In this document: in pieces, positions 6,598-13,015 of the stretch
Layout of the letters: each line of letters opens with the position of its first letter
Numbering within the stretch: position 1 is the first letter of the stretch
Assembly: GCA_964507825.1 (NCBI GenBank)
Contig: CAZDQM010000012.1
Location: 1 to 13,025 of the forward strand
Reading direction: 5' to 3'
DNA from: JAWVZS01 sp964507825
Lineage (GTDB): Archaea; Thermoproteota; Nitrososphaeria; Nitrososphaerales; Nitrosopumilaceae
Length of the DNA stretch: 13,025 bases
The notes under the pieces: model-generated
What the model was told of the DNA's origin: nothing
Database searches by the model: none
Seen by the model: only the letters and a program-made list of their open reading frames with translations
Translations under genes and position numbers: made by a program

Positions 6598-7905
6598 CTA
6601 GGCGTCCTCTGCACGCCTGAACCCTGCAAAGAGCCACCTCTCATCCAATCTGAAAAAGTTCCTATAACTCCCCCTTATTGACATGGACGGGGTACCAAAC
6701 GAGCCTCCCCTTAGTACCTTCTGGCCGGTGAACCACTTGTCATTGTATTCCTCGAATCCCGTCTTAAAGCCCGGATACCCCGCAAACTCCGACGAGGTCC
6801 ATTCCCACACGTCCCCAATCATGTGCTGGCACCCGTAGCTGCTTTGCCCGCGTGGATAGCTGCCAAGCTCGCTACTCTTCCACAGGTATGACTCTAAAAG
6901 GTTGCAGTTGTCCCTTGTCGGCGGCCCGTCCCCCCATGGAAAGCGCGTCTTTGACTGTTTCTGCTCGTTCCAGCATGCCGCCTTTTCCCATTCGGCCTCC
7001 GTCGGCAGCCTGCCCCCGGCCCACCTGCAGAATGCATCTGCCTCGTAAAAACTGACATGAACGACCGGTTCCCTTGGATTAATTTTTCGCGGGCCCGCAA
7101 AATCCCTTACCTGCCACTCTTCGTCAACCTTTTCCCAGTACATCGGAGCCTCCCAGCCGCCTGCCTTTACCTTCTCCCATCCGTCCGAGAGCCAGTACTT
7201 GAAGTCCTTGTATCCACCGTCCTCCACAAACGCTAGGTATTCCCTGTTTGACACGGGGTACTTGGAGATTTTAAAATCATGAAGGTATACCTTGTGCTCC
7301 GGCAGCTCTATATCATAGCAAAAACCGTCGCCCCTGTATCCCAGACTGTAGATCCCGCCGGGAATTGCAATCATGGAATTTTGCGTCTCGTCTACACCCT
7401 TTAGATTATTTCTCTCGACCGGCCTGTAATGTTCTGCTAGCAGGTGCTGCAAGTCATATACAAGCAATTCCTGATGCTGGCACTCGTGATGGAATCCCAT
7501 AACAAACAGCGTTCTTGCCTTTTCATCTAGGGTGTTTTTTTCCAAAAAACCGGCAACCCGCCGCGTCACTGTGTCAAAATACTGTAGAATCTGGTCCAGC
7601 GTGGGGCGCGAGACCACGCCCCGCCTACCCTTGTCGTGCGGCTGGCCAAACTGATTATAATATGAATTCAGGTATTCGGAGAATTCCTTTGAACAAGGCT
7701 CGTATTCCTTAACAATTTTACCAAGAATTACCTCGTACAGCCAGCTTACGTGTCCTAGGTGCCACTTTGGCGGGCTGGTGTAGAATGCAGTCTGAACAAC
7801 AAAGTCATCCCTTTCTAATGTCTTTACCAGCTGGAGCGTCCGGCTTCGCGTCTCGTTGAACTGTTTGATCAGTATTTGGTTGTTCTGCTGCTTTAGCACG
7901 GCCAT
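6598..7905 (-). CDS. EgtB-like non-heme iron sulfoxide synthase (DinB_2 + FGE-sulfatase domains)
   Basis: EgtB couples a thiol donor (cysteine or gamma-glutamylcysteine) to hercynine with O2 on a three-histidine iron centre, the committing step of ergothioneine synthesis. From the ATG at 7905 the protein is 435 residues: an N-terminal DinB-like domain with H52 (HLGHVSW) and HECQHQE (H140, H144), matching the iron triad of characterised EgtB, then a formylglycine-generating-enzyme-like domain from about residue 178 with RLPTEAEWE, GDVWEWTSSEF, VLRGGSF and a C-terminal RWLFAGFRRA. Related sub-families (selenoneine or ovothiol-type) cannot be excluded. No EgtD methyltransferase lies in the window. 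The longer frame from 8001 overlaps proS; a TATA box and the 38-bp gap after proS favour 7905. Confidence 0.85.
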   Translation of the reverse strand: MAVLKQQNNQILIKQFNETRSRTLQLVKTLERDDFVVQTAFYTSPPKWHLGHVSWLYEVILGKIVKEYEPCSKEFSEYLNSYYNQFGQPHDKGRRGVVSRPTLDQILQYFDTVTRRVAGFLEKNTLDEKARTLFVMGFHHECQHQELLVYDLQHLLAEHYRPVERNNLKGVDETQNSMIAIPGGIYSLGYRGDGFCYDIELPEHKVYLHDFKISKYPVSNREYLAFVEDGGYKDFKYWLSDGWEKVKAGGWEAPMYWEKVDEEWQVRDFAGPRKINPREPVVHVSFYEADAFCRWAGGRLPTEAEWEKAACWNEQKQSKTRFPWGDGPPTRDNCNLLESYLWKSSELGSYPRGQSSYGCQHMIGDVWEWTSSEFAGYPGFKTGFEEYNDKWFTGQKVLRGGSFGTPSMSIRGSYRNFFRLDERWLFAGFRRAEDA

Positions 7906-7917
7906 TCGTCTGAATGA

Positions 7918-7941
7918 GTCTGTGCCATTTTTATGTCTGTG
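7918..7941 (-). promoter_or_regulatory. egtB-like gene promoter flanked by direct repeats
   Basis: In the 38-bp gap between proS and the EgtB-like gene, the minus strand has an AT box ATAAAAAT (7927-7934), centred about 25 bp from the ATG at 7905, suggesting a leaderless transcript independent of proS. The 7-bp sequence GTCTGTG (plus-strand reading) occurs at 7918-7924 and again at 7935-7941, bracketing the box. These could be half-sites for a regulator, but the repeat is short. Confidence 0.4.
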
Positions 7942-7943
7942 GG

Positions 7944-9407
7944 TTAGTAGCCCCTTGCAAACAGCGGTACCGTCTTGCCTTGGCCGTTGCAGTATACGCA
8001 CGTTCCGTCCGCATCCTCACTGCCAAACGGAATCACCCTGATCTCGCCGCCCGTCTCTTCCTTGATCTTATCCTCGCATTCCTGTCTTCCGCACCAACGC
8101 GCTCTTAGGAATCCACCTGCCTCGATGCGTCCCTTGAATTCGTCATAAGAGGAGATCTCAACGGTCTTTTCCTGCAAGAGCCGCCTCGCCTTCTCTAGCA
8201 TCTCCCTTTGGACGGAATCGAGTATGTCCTGCATCCTTGTTGCGATATCATCTAGTTTCACGTCGGTTTTTTCCCTGTTGTGTCTGGTGGCGACTACCAC
8301 CTTTCCCCCCTGTATGTCACGCGGACCTATCTCAATCCTGACTGGAATCCCCTTTAGCTCCCAGTCGTTGAACCGATAGCCCGGCGTCAAATCCCGCCTG
8401 TCATCGACGTGCACCCTGATGCCTGCCTCCTCCATCGCATCCCTGATATCGTGCACCTTTTCTAGGACCGGCGCCTCGTCTTTTTCCTTGAAGATGATTG
8501 GTATGATTACCGCTTGGATGGGGGCCACCTTGGGCGGCAGGACGAGGCCGCCGTCGTCCCCGTGAACCATGATCATGGCCCCGATCAGCCTCCACGAGAC
8601 TCCCCACGATGTCTGCCATGCAAAATGTTCCACGTTATCCCTGTCAGAGAATTTCACCTCAAACGGCTTTGAGAAGTTTTGGCCTAGAAAGTGCGACGTG
8701 CCCATCTGCAGGGCCTTTCCATCCGGCATGATGGACTCCATCGTCGTTGTGTACGTGGCCCCGACAAACTTTTCCTTTTCACTCTTTTTGCCCGTGACCA
8801 CCGGGATGGCCAGCTCCTCCTCCACGGTATTCTTGTAAATATCTAGAATTTCCATAACCTCCCTTTCGGCCTCCTCCGGTGTTGCATGTACGGTGTGGCC
8901 CTCCTGCCACAGGAATTCAGACGTTCTGAGAAACGGCTTTGTCGCCTTGATCTCCGCTCTTAGGGCGGTGTTCCAAAAGTTGATCTTTAATGGAAGGTCC
9001 CTCCAACTCTTAATCCATTTTGAGTACAGTGAATACGCCAGCGTCTCCGACGTCGGTCTTAGTGCAAGCCTGTCTCCGATCTCGTTTGTTCCAGAATGTG
9101 TAACCCAAAAGACCTCTGGATCAAACCCGGCAAAGTGTTCCTCCTCTTTTTTCAACAACGATTCGGGAATTAATACGGGCAAAAACCCGTTTCTGATACC
9201 CCTTTTTGAAAATCTTTCATCCAACCTATCTCTTAACGACTCCCATATCGAGTATCCGTCCGGCCGTAGTACGATAAGTCCCTTGACTGGCGCATAGTCT
9301 GCTAACCCTGCCTTGAGCACTGTCTGGGTATACCACTCGCTAAATTCATCGCGTTTTGATACGGTGATTCCCACCTCCTCCTTGCTCAAACTATATCGAC
9401 CTCTCAA
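7944..9407 (-). CDS. proS: Prolyl-tRNA synthetase, archaeal/eukaryotic type
   Basis: ProS charges tRNA-Pro with proline. The 487-residue protein has the class II core: LRPTSET (116-122), motif 2 with FLRTSEFLWQEGHT (159-172) and motif 3 region GDDGGLVLPPKVAP (283-296), followed by an anticodon-binding domain and the C-terminal zinc-binding domain with C439, C444, C470 and C473. It ends in Tyr, as in archaeal and eukaryotic ProS, and lacks the bacterial editing insertion. The start is a TTG at 9407; no ATG is available upstream and the N-terminal RYSLSKEEVGITVSK fits the family start. A GTG further in (codon 12) is unlikely because it would lose conserved residues. A weak TATA-like box lies about 26 bp upstream, so the message is probably leaderless. 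Confidence 0.94.
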   Translation of the reverse strand: MRGRYSLSKEEVGITVSKRDEFSEWYTQTVLKAGLADYAPVKGLIVLRPDGYSIWESLRDRLDERFSKRGIRNGFLPVLIPESLLKKEEEHFAGFDPEVFWVTHSGTNEIGDRLALRPTSETLAYSLYSKWIKSWRDLPLKINFWNTALRAEIKATKPFLRTSEFLWQEGHTVHATPEEAEREVMEILDIYKNTVEEELAIPVVTGKKSEKEKFVGATYTTTMESIMPDGKALQMGTSHFLGQNFSKPFEVKFSDRDNVEHFAWQTSWGVSWRLIGAMIMVHGDDGGLVLPPKVAPIQAVIIPIIFKEKDEAPVLEKVHDIRDAMEEAGIRVHVDDRRDLTPGYRFNDWELKGIPVRIEIGPRDIQGGKVVVATRHNREKTDVKLDDIATRMQDILDSVQREMLEKARRLLQEKTVEISSYDEFKGRIEAGGFLRARWCGRQECEDKIKEETGGEIRVIPFGSEDADGTCVYCNGQGKTVPLFARGY

Positions 9408-9643
9408 AAATCATTAATGAGTCTTTCGTGTAAAACGTTGTTGCACGACGGGTCGCTCACGGCAGGATTCAATGCACACGCTGAATTTCAAATCAGACTG
9501 TCGCTTTACCTTGCAGTATATTCCGGTTCATCGGATGATGCACGCCTAAATTCATGATATAATTCCGGGAATCTAATGTACGCGATACACACACGGATGA
9601 CAACCCATGCATTTTTAATCAATTATACCGGGATACAAGCATA
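9408..9643. other. Divergent intergenic region between proS and tmk
   Basis: This 236-bp gap holds the promoters of two divergent genes. A weak minus-strand box GTTTTACAC (9429-9437) is suitably placed for the TTG start of proS. A plus-strand box TTTTTAATC (9612-9620) is suitably placed for the TTG start of tmk. A 4-bp hairpin TCCG-GTTCAT-CGGA occurs at about 9521-9534. Open frames of 46 and 39 codons exist on the two strands but show no coding signal. I see no tRNA or other RNA gene in it. Confidence 0.45.
9612..9620 (+). promoter_or_regulatory. TATA-like box for the tmk-HD-pyrH operon
   Basis: TTTTTAATC is centred about 27 bp upstream of the TTG at 9644, which places the transcript start at or next to the initiation codon. 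It is the only apparent promoter for the three-gene cluster. Confidence 0.5.
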
Positions 9644-10225
9644 TTGATCATCGTAATCGAGGGCGCGGATCAGGCCGGAAAAAAAACACAGGTCTCTATG
9701 CTACAAAGAAAGCTGCGAAAAAACAAGATCAAGACCAAGACATTCAGCTTTCCTGATTACTCGACTCCGACCGGCCGGCAGATCCGGGCACATCTTTCCG
9801 GGCGCCGCAGGCCTTCGCCGCAGCTGATCCACTGCCTTTTGGCCGCCAATCGATGGGAACGACTAGATGACATAATCCGGGCCCAGGAACAAAACTCTGT
9901 AATCATAATGAATCGATATTACCAGTCCAACATAGTCTACGGGATGGCAAACGGATTGCAGGAATCCTGGCTGGAAAACCTTGACAGGGGCCTGCCAAGG
10001 GCCGATCTTGTAATCCTGCTGGACATAACTAGGACCGAGTCATTTGACCGCAAGAAATCCGGCCGTGACAGGTTTGAAAGGGACGGAGAATTTCTCAAAA
10101 AAGTCATCTCCAACTACAAACGGATGGCAAAAAAACGTCACTGGAAAGTCATCGACGCGTCGGGGGAGCCTGAGAAAGTTCACAAGGATATCATGAGGGC
10201 ATTTGGTGCGAGGGTGGGCCTGTGA
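9644..10225 (+). CDS. tmk: Thymidylate kinase (dTMP kinase)
   Basis: Tmk phosphorylates dTMP to dTDP. The 193-residue protein begins with the P-loop EGADQAGKKTQ (residues 6-16), has FPDYSTPTGRQIR (36-48) for nucleotide binding, the segment MNRYYQSNIVYG (89-100) in the place of the DRY motif, LDITRTESFDRKKSGRDRFE (126-145) with the basic lid, and a normal length. Two features are unusual: lysine replaces the usual Ser/Thr after GK in the P-loop (a basic residue there is also known in Mycobacterium tuberculosis Tmk), and the Asp of DRY is Asn. Start is TTG, supported by TATA spacing and by the lack of an upstream ATG. Its TGA overlaps the next gene's GTG by four bases. Confidence 0.88.
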   Translation: MIIVIEGADQAGKKTQVSMLQRKLRKNKIKTKTFSFPDYSTPTGRQIRAHLSGRRRPSPQLIHCLLAANRWERLDDIIRAQEQNSVIIMNRYYQSNIVYGMANGLQESWLENLDRGLPRADLVILLDITRTESFDRKKSGRDRFERDGEFLKKVISNYKRMAKKRHWKVIDASGEPEKVHKDIMRAFGARVGL

Positions 10226-11469
10226 AGGAAACCACGCTGGACATAATTGATCCCATTCATAATTTTATCCGACTTTACGGCCCTGAGATACAGCTAGTCG
10301 ACAGTCCGATCTTTCAGCGGCTGAGGCGAATACGGCAGCTCTCCGGCGCGCACCTGACATACCCGGGCGCACAGCATACTAGATTCGAGCACTCTCTAGG
10401 CGTATTGCACATTGCAGGATTAGCAGGCAACGTGTTGTGGGAGAAGGAGATAATCAAAAAGGACGACGTTGACGTGCTCCGGATGGCGGGATTGCTACAT
10501 GACATTGGCCACGGACCGTTCTCACACCTGTTTGAGGAAGCGGTCCGGGACAGCTCTAGCATATCGCATGAGGACATGGGAAAAAATATAATTAAAAAGA
10601 CCGAGATCGGCGACATACTGTCAAAGGCCGGATTTGACAGGAATCATATTGTAAAACTAGCCTTTGGAGAGTCAAGGCACCAATTCATGAACGAGGTCAT
10701 ATCGGGCGTTCTAAGCTCGGACATGATGGACTATCTGCTCAGGGATGGATACTATACGGGAGCCGAGCATGCAAAGATTGATCATATCCGCATGGTCCAG
10801 TCGCTTGATGTTCACCAGAAGAGACTCGCGCTTGAAAAATCCGCCCTGTACTCGTTTGAGTCAATGATGCACTCAAGATACCAGATGTTCAAGGCCGTGT
10901 ATTTTCATAAAACCGTCAGATCAGTAGAGGTCATGCTGCTAGAAGCCTTGAGGCTTGCATATCGTGACATCGAGCTTGACTCGCTGACACTAGACGACTA
11001 TATCCGGCTTACGGACGATGTCATGATATCTGATTTATTATCCCTCGAGTCAGATGATCCGAACTTGAAACGCGCAAAGGAAATCACGCAAAATTATCAG
11101 AACCGTAACCTCCTAAAATGCGTCCACGAGCAGATCTTTACCAAGAAATTAGACATCTCAAGAAAGCGGCTGTCTGAAATCCGGAACCTGATATCTGCAA
11201 AATCACGCGTCCCCGAAAGCGACATATTTGTGGACAGTTCAATCACGCCCTCCATACCGCTAGCCCCGTCACACAAGGAATCAAGATCAATAATCCTAGT
11301 ATCCCCGGAGCGCGGCAAATCTAGGGCGCGGGAGATCCCGATCTCTGAGATCCCACTCGTCTCTGCAATGTCTGGATTCATGAACATACTCCGGATTTAC
11401 ACATATGACAAGAACAGAAAAAAAGTTGAAATGGCGGCCAATTCAATTATTGGTGATAAAGGGAAATGA
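10222..11469 (+). CDS. HD-domain phosphohydrolase, SAMHD1/dGTPase-like dNTP triphosphohydrolase candidate
   Basis: SAMHD1-like and dGTPase-like enzymes cleave dNTPs to deoxynucleosides and triphosphate. In this 415-residue protein the metal-binding HD set is complete: H57 (TRFEHSLG), H93-D94 (LLHDIGHGPFSH) and D167 (SSDMMDYLLRD), and Y171 and D175 correspond to substrate-contacting positions in SAMHD1. The start QxIxDPIHxFIRL and FQRLRRIRQLSGA are also typical of this family. The C-terminal third (about 300-415) is basic, poorly conserved to my eye and unassigned. It sits between two pyrimidine nucleotide kinase genes, starting at a GTG inside the tmk stop (GTGA) and ending inside the pyrH start (ATGA), which supports a nucleotide-pool role. 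Activity on cyclic or other nucleotides cannot be excluded. Confidence 0.85.
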   Translation: MKETTLDIIDPIHNFIRLYGPEIQLVDSPIFQRLRRIRQLSGAHLTYPGAQHTRFEHSLGVLHIAGLAGNVLWEKEIIKKDDVDVLRMAGLLHDIGHGPFSHLFEEAVRDSSSISHEDMGKNIIKKTEIGDILSKAGFDRNHIVKLAFGESRHQFMNEVISGVLSSDMMDYLLRDGYYTGAEHAKIDHIRMVQSLDVHQKRLALEKSALYSFESMMHSRYQMFKAVYFHKTVRSVEVMLLEALRLAYRDIELDSLTLDDYIRLTDDVMISDLLSLESDDPNLKRAKEITQNYQNRNLLKCVHEQIFTKKLDISRKRLSEIRNLISAKSRVPESDIFVDSSITPSIPLAPSHKESRSIILVSPERGKSRAREIPISEIPLVSAMSGFMNILRIYTYDKNRKKVEMAANSIIGDKGK

Positions 11470-12137
11470 AGAGGATTGTAATCAAGATCTCCGGCAGGGT
11501 TTTTGGGATGGGCAACGCAAGGACGCTCAAGGACTATGCAAGATTTCTTGTTAAAATCAGCGAGCACTACCAGCCGGTAATTGTTGCAGGCGGAGGCACC
11601 ATTGCCCGCCATTACATATCGCATGCACGCTCTTCGGGGGCCGACGAGTCCACCCTTGACGAATTAGGGATTGAAATTTCCAGACTGAATGCAAAGCTGC
11701 TCATCTATGCGCTCAAAAACAAGGCATACTCCCACCCGCCTACCACGCTTCAGGAAGTCAGGCTTGCAGTAGACAGTGGGTTGATAGTTGTGGCAGGCGG
11801 CCTTCACCCGGGCCAGAGTACCAACGGTACCGCCGCACTGATTGCAGAAAAGATCAAGGCCGAACAATTTCTCAATGCGACCGATGTTGACGGAGTCTAT
11901 GACAAGGATCCCAACAAGTACAAGACTGCCAAACGATTCAAGCGCATCGAAATCAAGTCGCTGCGTAGCATGCTGGTTCATGAGGATTCTGTTGCAGGTG
12001 GGTATGATCTAATGGACATTGTGGCACTAAAGATCATCGAGCGCTCTAAAATCAAGACCAAAATTCTCAAGGCGGATTTGAAGATGCTAGAAAAGGCGGT
12101 GCGCGGGGATCCGGCGGGAACCGAAATCATCCTATAG
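11466..12137 (+). CDS. pyrH: Uridylate kinase (UMP kinase), archaeal type
   Basis: UMP kinase converts UMP to UDP in pyrimidine nucleotide synthesis. The 223-residue protein belongs to the amino-acid kinase fold: IVIKISGRVF (4-13), VIVAGGGTIAR (38-48), VVAGGLHPGQSTNGTAALIAE (108-128), NATDVDGVYDKDPN (137-150) and GGYDLMDIVA (178-187). The length and the absence of a long N-terminal helix fit the archaeal subfamily. The ATG overlaps the TGA of the HD gene (ATGA), so translation is likely coupled. The 3' end overlaps the convergent small gene by 11 bp. Confidence 0.93.
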   Translation: MKRIVIKISGRVFGMGNARTLKDYARFLVKISEHYQPVIVAGGGTIARHYISHARSSGADESTLDELGIEISRLNAKLLIYALKNKAYSHPPTTLQEVRLAVDSGLIVVAGGLHPGQSTNGTAALIAEKIKAEQFLNATDVDGVYDKDPNKYKTAKRFKRIEIKSLRSMLVHEDSVAGGYDLMDIVALKIIERSKIKTKILKADLKMLEKAVRGDPAGTEIIL

Positions 12138-12480
12138 CATTCTGCATGGTAGGGTATCTCTCAGTCCAGATCTCAACCTCCTTGCCTGGATACTCTTTGA
12201 TTCCCAATTCGAGTAATTTTTTGTAGACATTCAGGGACTCTTTATCCTCTAGTGGCTTTGTCTGCGCCTTGGTGAATCCATCCTCATCTACGATCAGCGC
12301 GACACAACCGTCCTGACTCCGTATTATTGCGGCAAACTCCTCCTTGCCGACAGGCATGAACTTGCCGTCTGTCTTCTTTGTAGTTAGGGTAAGCATTGCA
12401 AACCCGGCAATCTTGAACAGCTTCATCTGTGAGTCGCCTGCGCGCCGTTTACCTTCCTGTACCGCTTGAAAGTATTGCAC
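12127..12480 (-). CDS. Small soluble protein, function unknown
   Basis: I do not recognise this protein. From the GTG at 12480 it is 117 residues; from an internal ATG at 12426 it is 99 residues, starting MKLFKIAGFAMLTL. The longer start is slightly favoured because a TATA-like box (ATTATTTAG on the minus strand, 12502-12510) is centred about 26 bp upstream, as for the other leaderless genes here. The sequence alternates hydrophobic strands (CVALIVDEDGF, EVEIWTERY) with charged helices (LNVYKKLLELGI), so a small alpha/beta fold is likely, with no signal peptide and no clear membrane helix. It overlaps the end of pyrH by 11 bp and lies next to mobile-element remnants. Confidence 0.65.
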   Translation of the reverse strand: MQYFQAVQEGKRRAGDSQMKLFKIAGFAMLTLTTKKTDGKFMPVGKEEFAAIIRSQDGCVALIVDEDGFTKAQTKPLEDKESLNVYKKLLELGIKEYPGKEVEIWTERYPTMQNAIG

Positions 12481-12501
12481 GAGTCTTCTATCATTTCATC
12501 A

Positions 12502-12510
12502 CTAAATAAT
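12502..12510 (-). promoter_or_regulatory. TATA-like box for the gene at 12127-12480
   Basis: ATTATTTAG on the minus strand is centred about 26 bp from GTG 12480. The adjoining upstream bases, where the BRE would lie, reach into the end of the repeat element that begins at about 12513, so the element may now supply part of this promoter. Confidence 0.4.
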
Positions 12511-12512
12511 TG

Positions 12513-12741
12513 TATGACAACACTCGTAAATTTACGTACATTATAAAATCGATTATGAAACAGACTCGTGAGAATTTCATCGATTTGCCAGGAAGGTATG
12601 GGGAAATGATACCACCAAAATCTTGCAAAAATTAGATGTTGTATGCAGCTTGTACTATTCATGATGAAATTTGTAGGGTTGGTGACAAGTCTAGCGGAGT
12701 GTATAGAATAAACTGTACATGAATTTACGAGCGTCGCTATA
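12513..12741. mobile_element. MITE-like element with imperfect terminal inverted repeats
   Basis: The left end (12513-12540) and the reverse complement of the right end (12714-12741) match at 22 of 28 positions, with ACTCGTAAATT / GCTCGTAAATT as the core, and all six differences are transitions. Both ends start with TAT, compatible with insertion at a TA dinucleotide as in IS630/Tc1-mariner elements. A second inverted pair, AATTTCATC (12573-12581) and GATGAAATT (12663-12671), and AGACT / AGTCT further out make the whole unit palindromic. It carries no convincing coding sequence. At about 229 bp it has the size of a non-autonomous miniature element. Its right end supplies the stop codon that truncates the transposase frame beside it. 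Confidence 0.6.
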
Positions 12742-12973
12742 GCCAGCAGCTGATGACGCTCTGCGCGCGTCCCAAGCGCCTAGCGATGCTGCTCTGGCTT
12801 TTGCCCCTCTTGCGCATCACTGCCGCCTGTAACCTGTCGCGAGACTTGCCGGAAGGCTCGCTTTTGTACGCCGTTATCAGTTCCAGCAGTGCGACGTCGG
12901 GCAGGAACGCCTCTGCCGCGCCCACGCGTTGGGCCGTCCTCAAAAAACGCGCACCTCGGTGCGAAACGGCCAT
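12737..12973 (-). pseudogene. Truncated IS630-like transposase, N-terminal helix-turn-helix only
   Basis: The 78 codons from ATG 12973 encode an N-terminus ending in RDRLQAAVMRKRGKSQSSIA followed by RRLGRAQSVISCWL, a classic helix-turn-helix of IS630/Tc1-mariner-type transposases (GKS-xx-IA-xx-LG-x(3)-S-x-xS-xWL). Full-length enzymes run to about 300 residues or more and carry a DDE catalytic domain; none is found here. The frame stops at a TAG formed by the TATAG end of the adjacent MITE-like element, just after the Trp-Leu where the linker should begin. I infer the gene was cut by insertion at the TA of the CTA Leu codon and that the rest has been lost or lies elsewhere. Confidence 0.65.
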
Positions 12974-12980
12974 GTGTGGG

Positions 12981-13015
12981 TGTTAAATAGTTCAACATCG
13001 AGTACTAGTCGATGT
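12981..13015. repeat. Overlapping inverted repeats upstream of the transposase remnant
   Basis: Two palindromes overlap. TGTTAAA-TAG-TTCAACA (12981-12997) has 6 of 7 matching bases in its arms and contains an AT box. ACATCGA-GTACTAG-TCGATGT (12995-13015) has perfect 7-bp arms. They lie just upstream of the transposase start on the minus strand, where an IS end or its promoter would be. The window ends at 13025, so the full terminal repeat cannot be seen. Confidence 0.45.

Noticed and set aside
7906..8001. Longer N-terminus for the EgtB-like protein overlapping the end of proS
   Set aside because: The added residues are not family-like, and the TATA box at 7927-7934 fits the ATG at 7905.
8893..9297. 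Open frame of 134 codons on the plus strand opposite proS
   Set aside because: It lies wholly inside the well-supported proS gene and shows no motif or promoter.
9500..9545. GGTTCATCGG and ATGATG resembling tRNA T-loop or C-box elements
   Set aside because: No matching acceptor, D or anticodon arms and no correctly placed D box were found. Only a 4-bp hairpin remains.
9417..9557. 46-codon open frame (plus) between proS and tmk, and a 39-codon frame on the opposite strand
   Set aside because: Neither has a TATA box at the right distance, and the sequences look random. The lengths are easily reached by chance.
12423..12662. 79-codon minus-strand frame running through the left half of the repeat element
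   Set aside because: It crosses the element boundary, overlaps the start of the small gene at 12480, and shows no domain. It is more likely an accidental frame.
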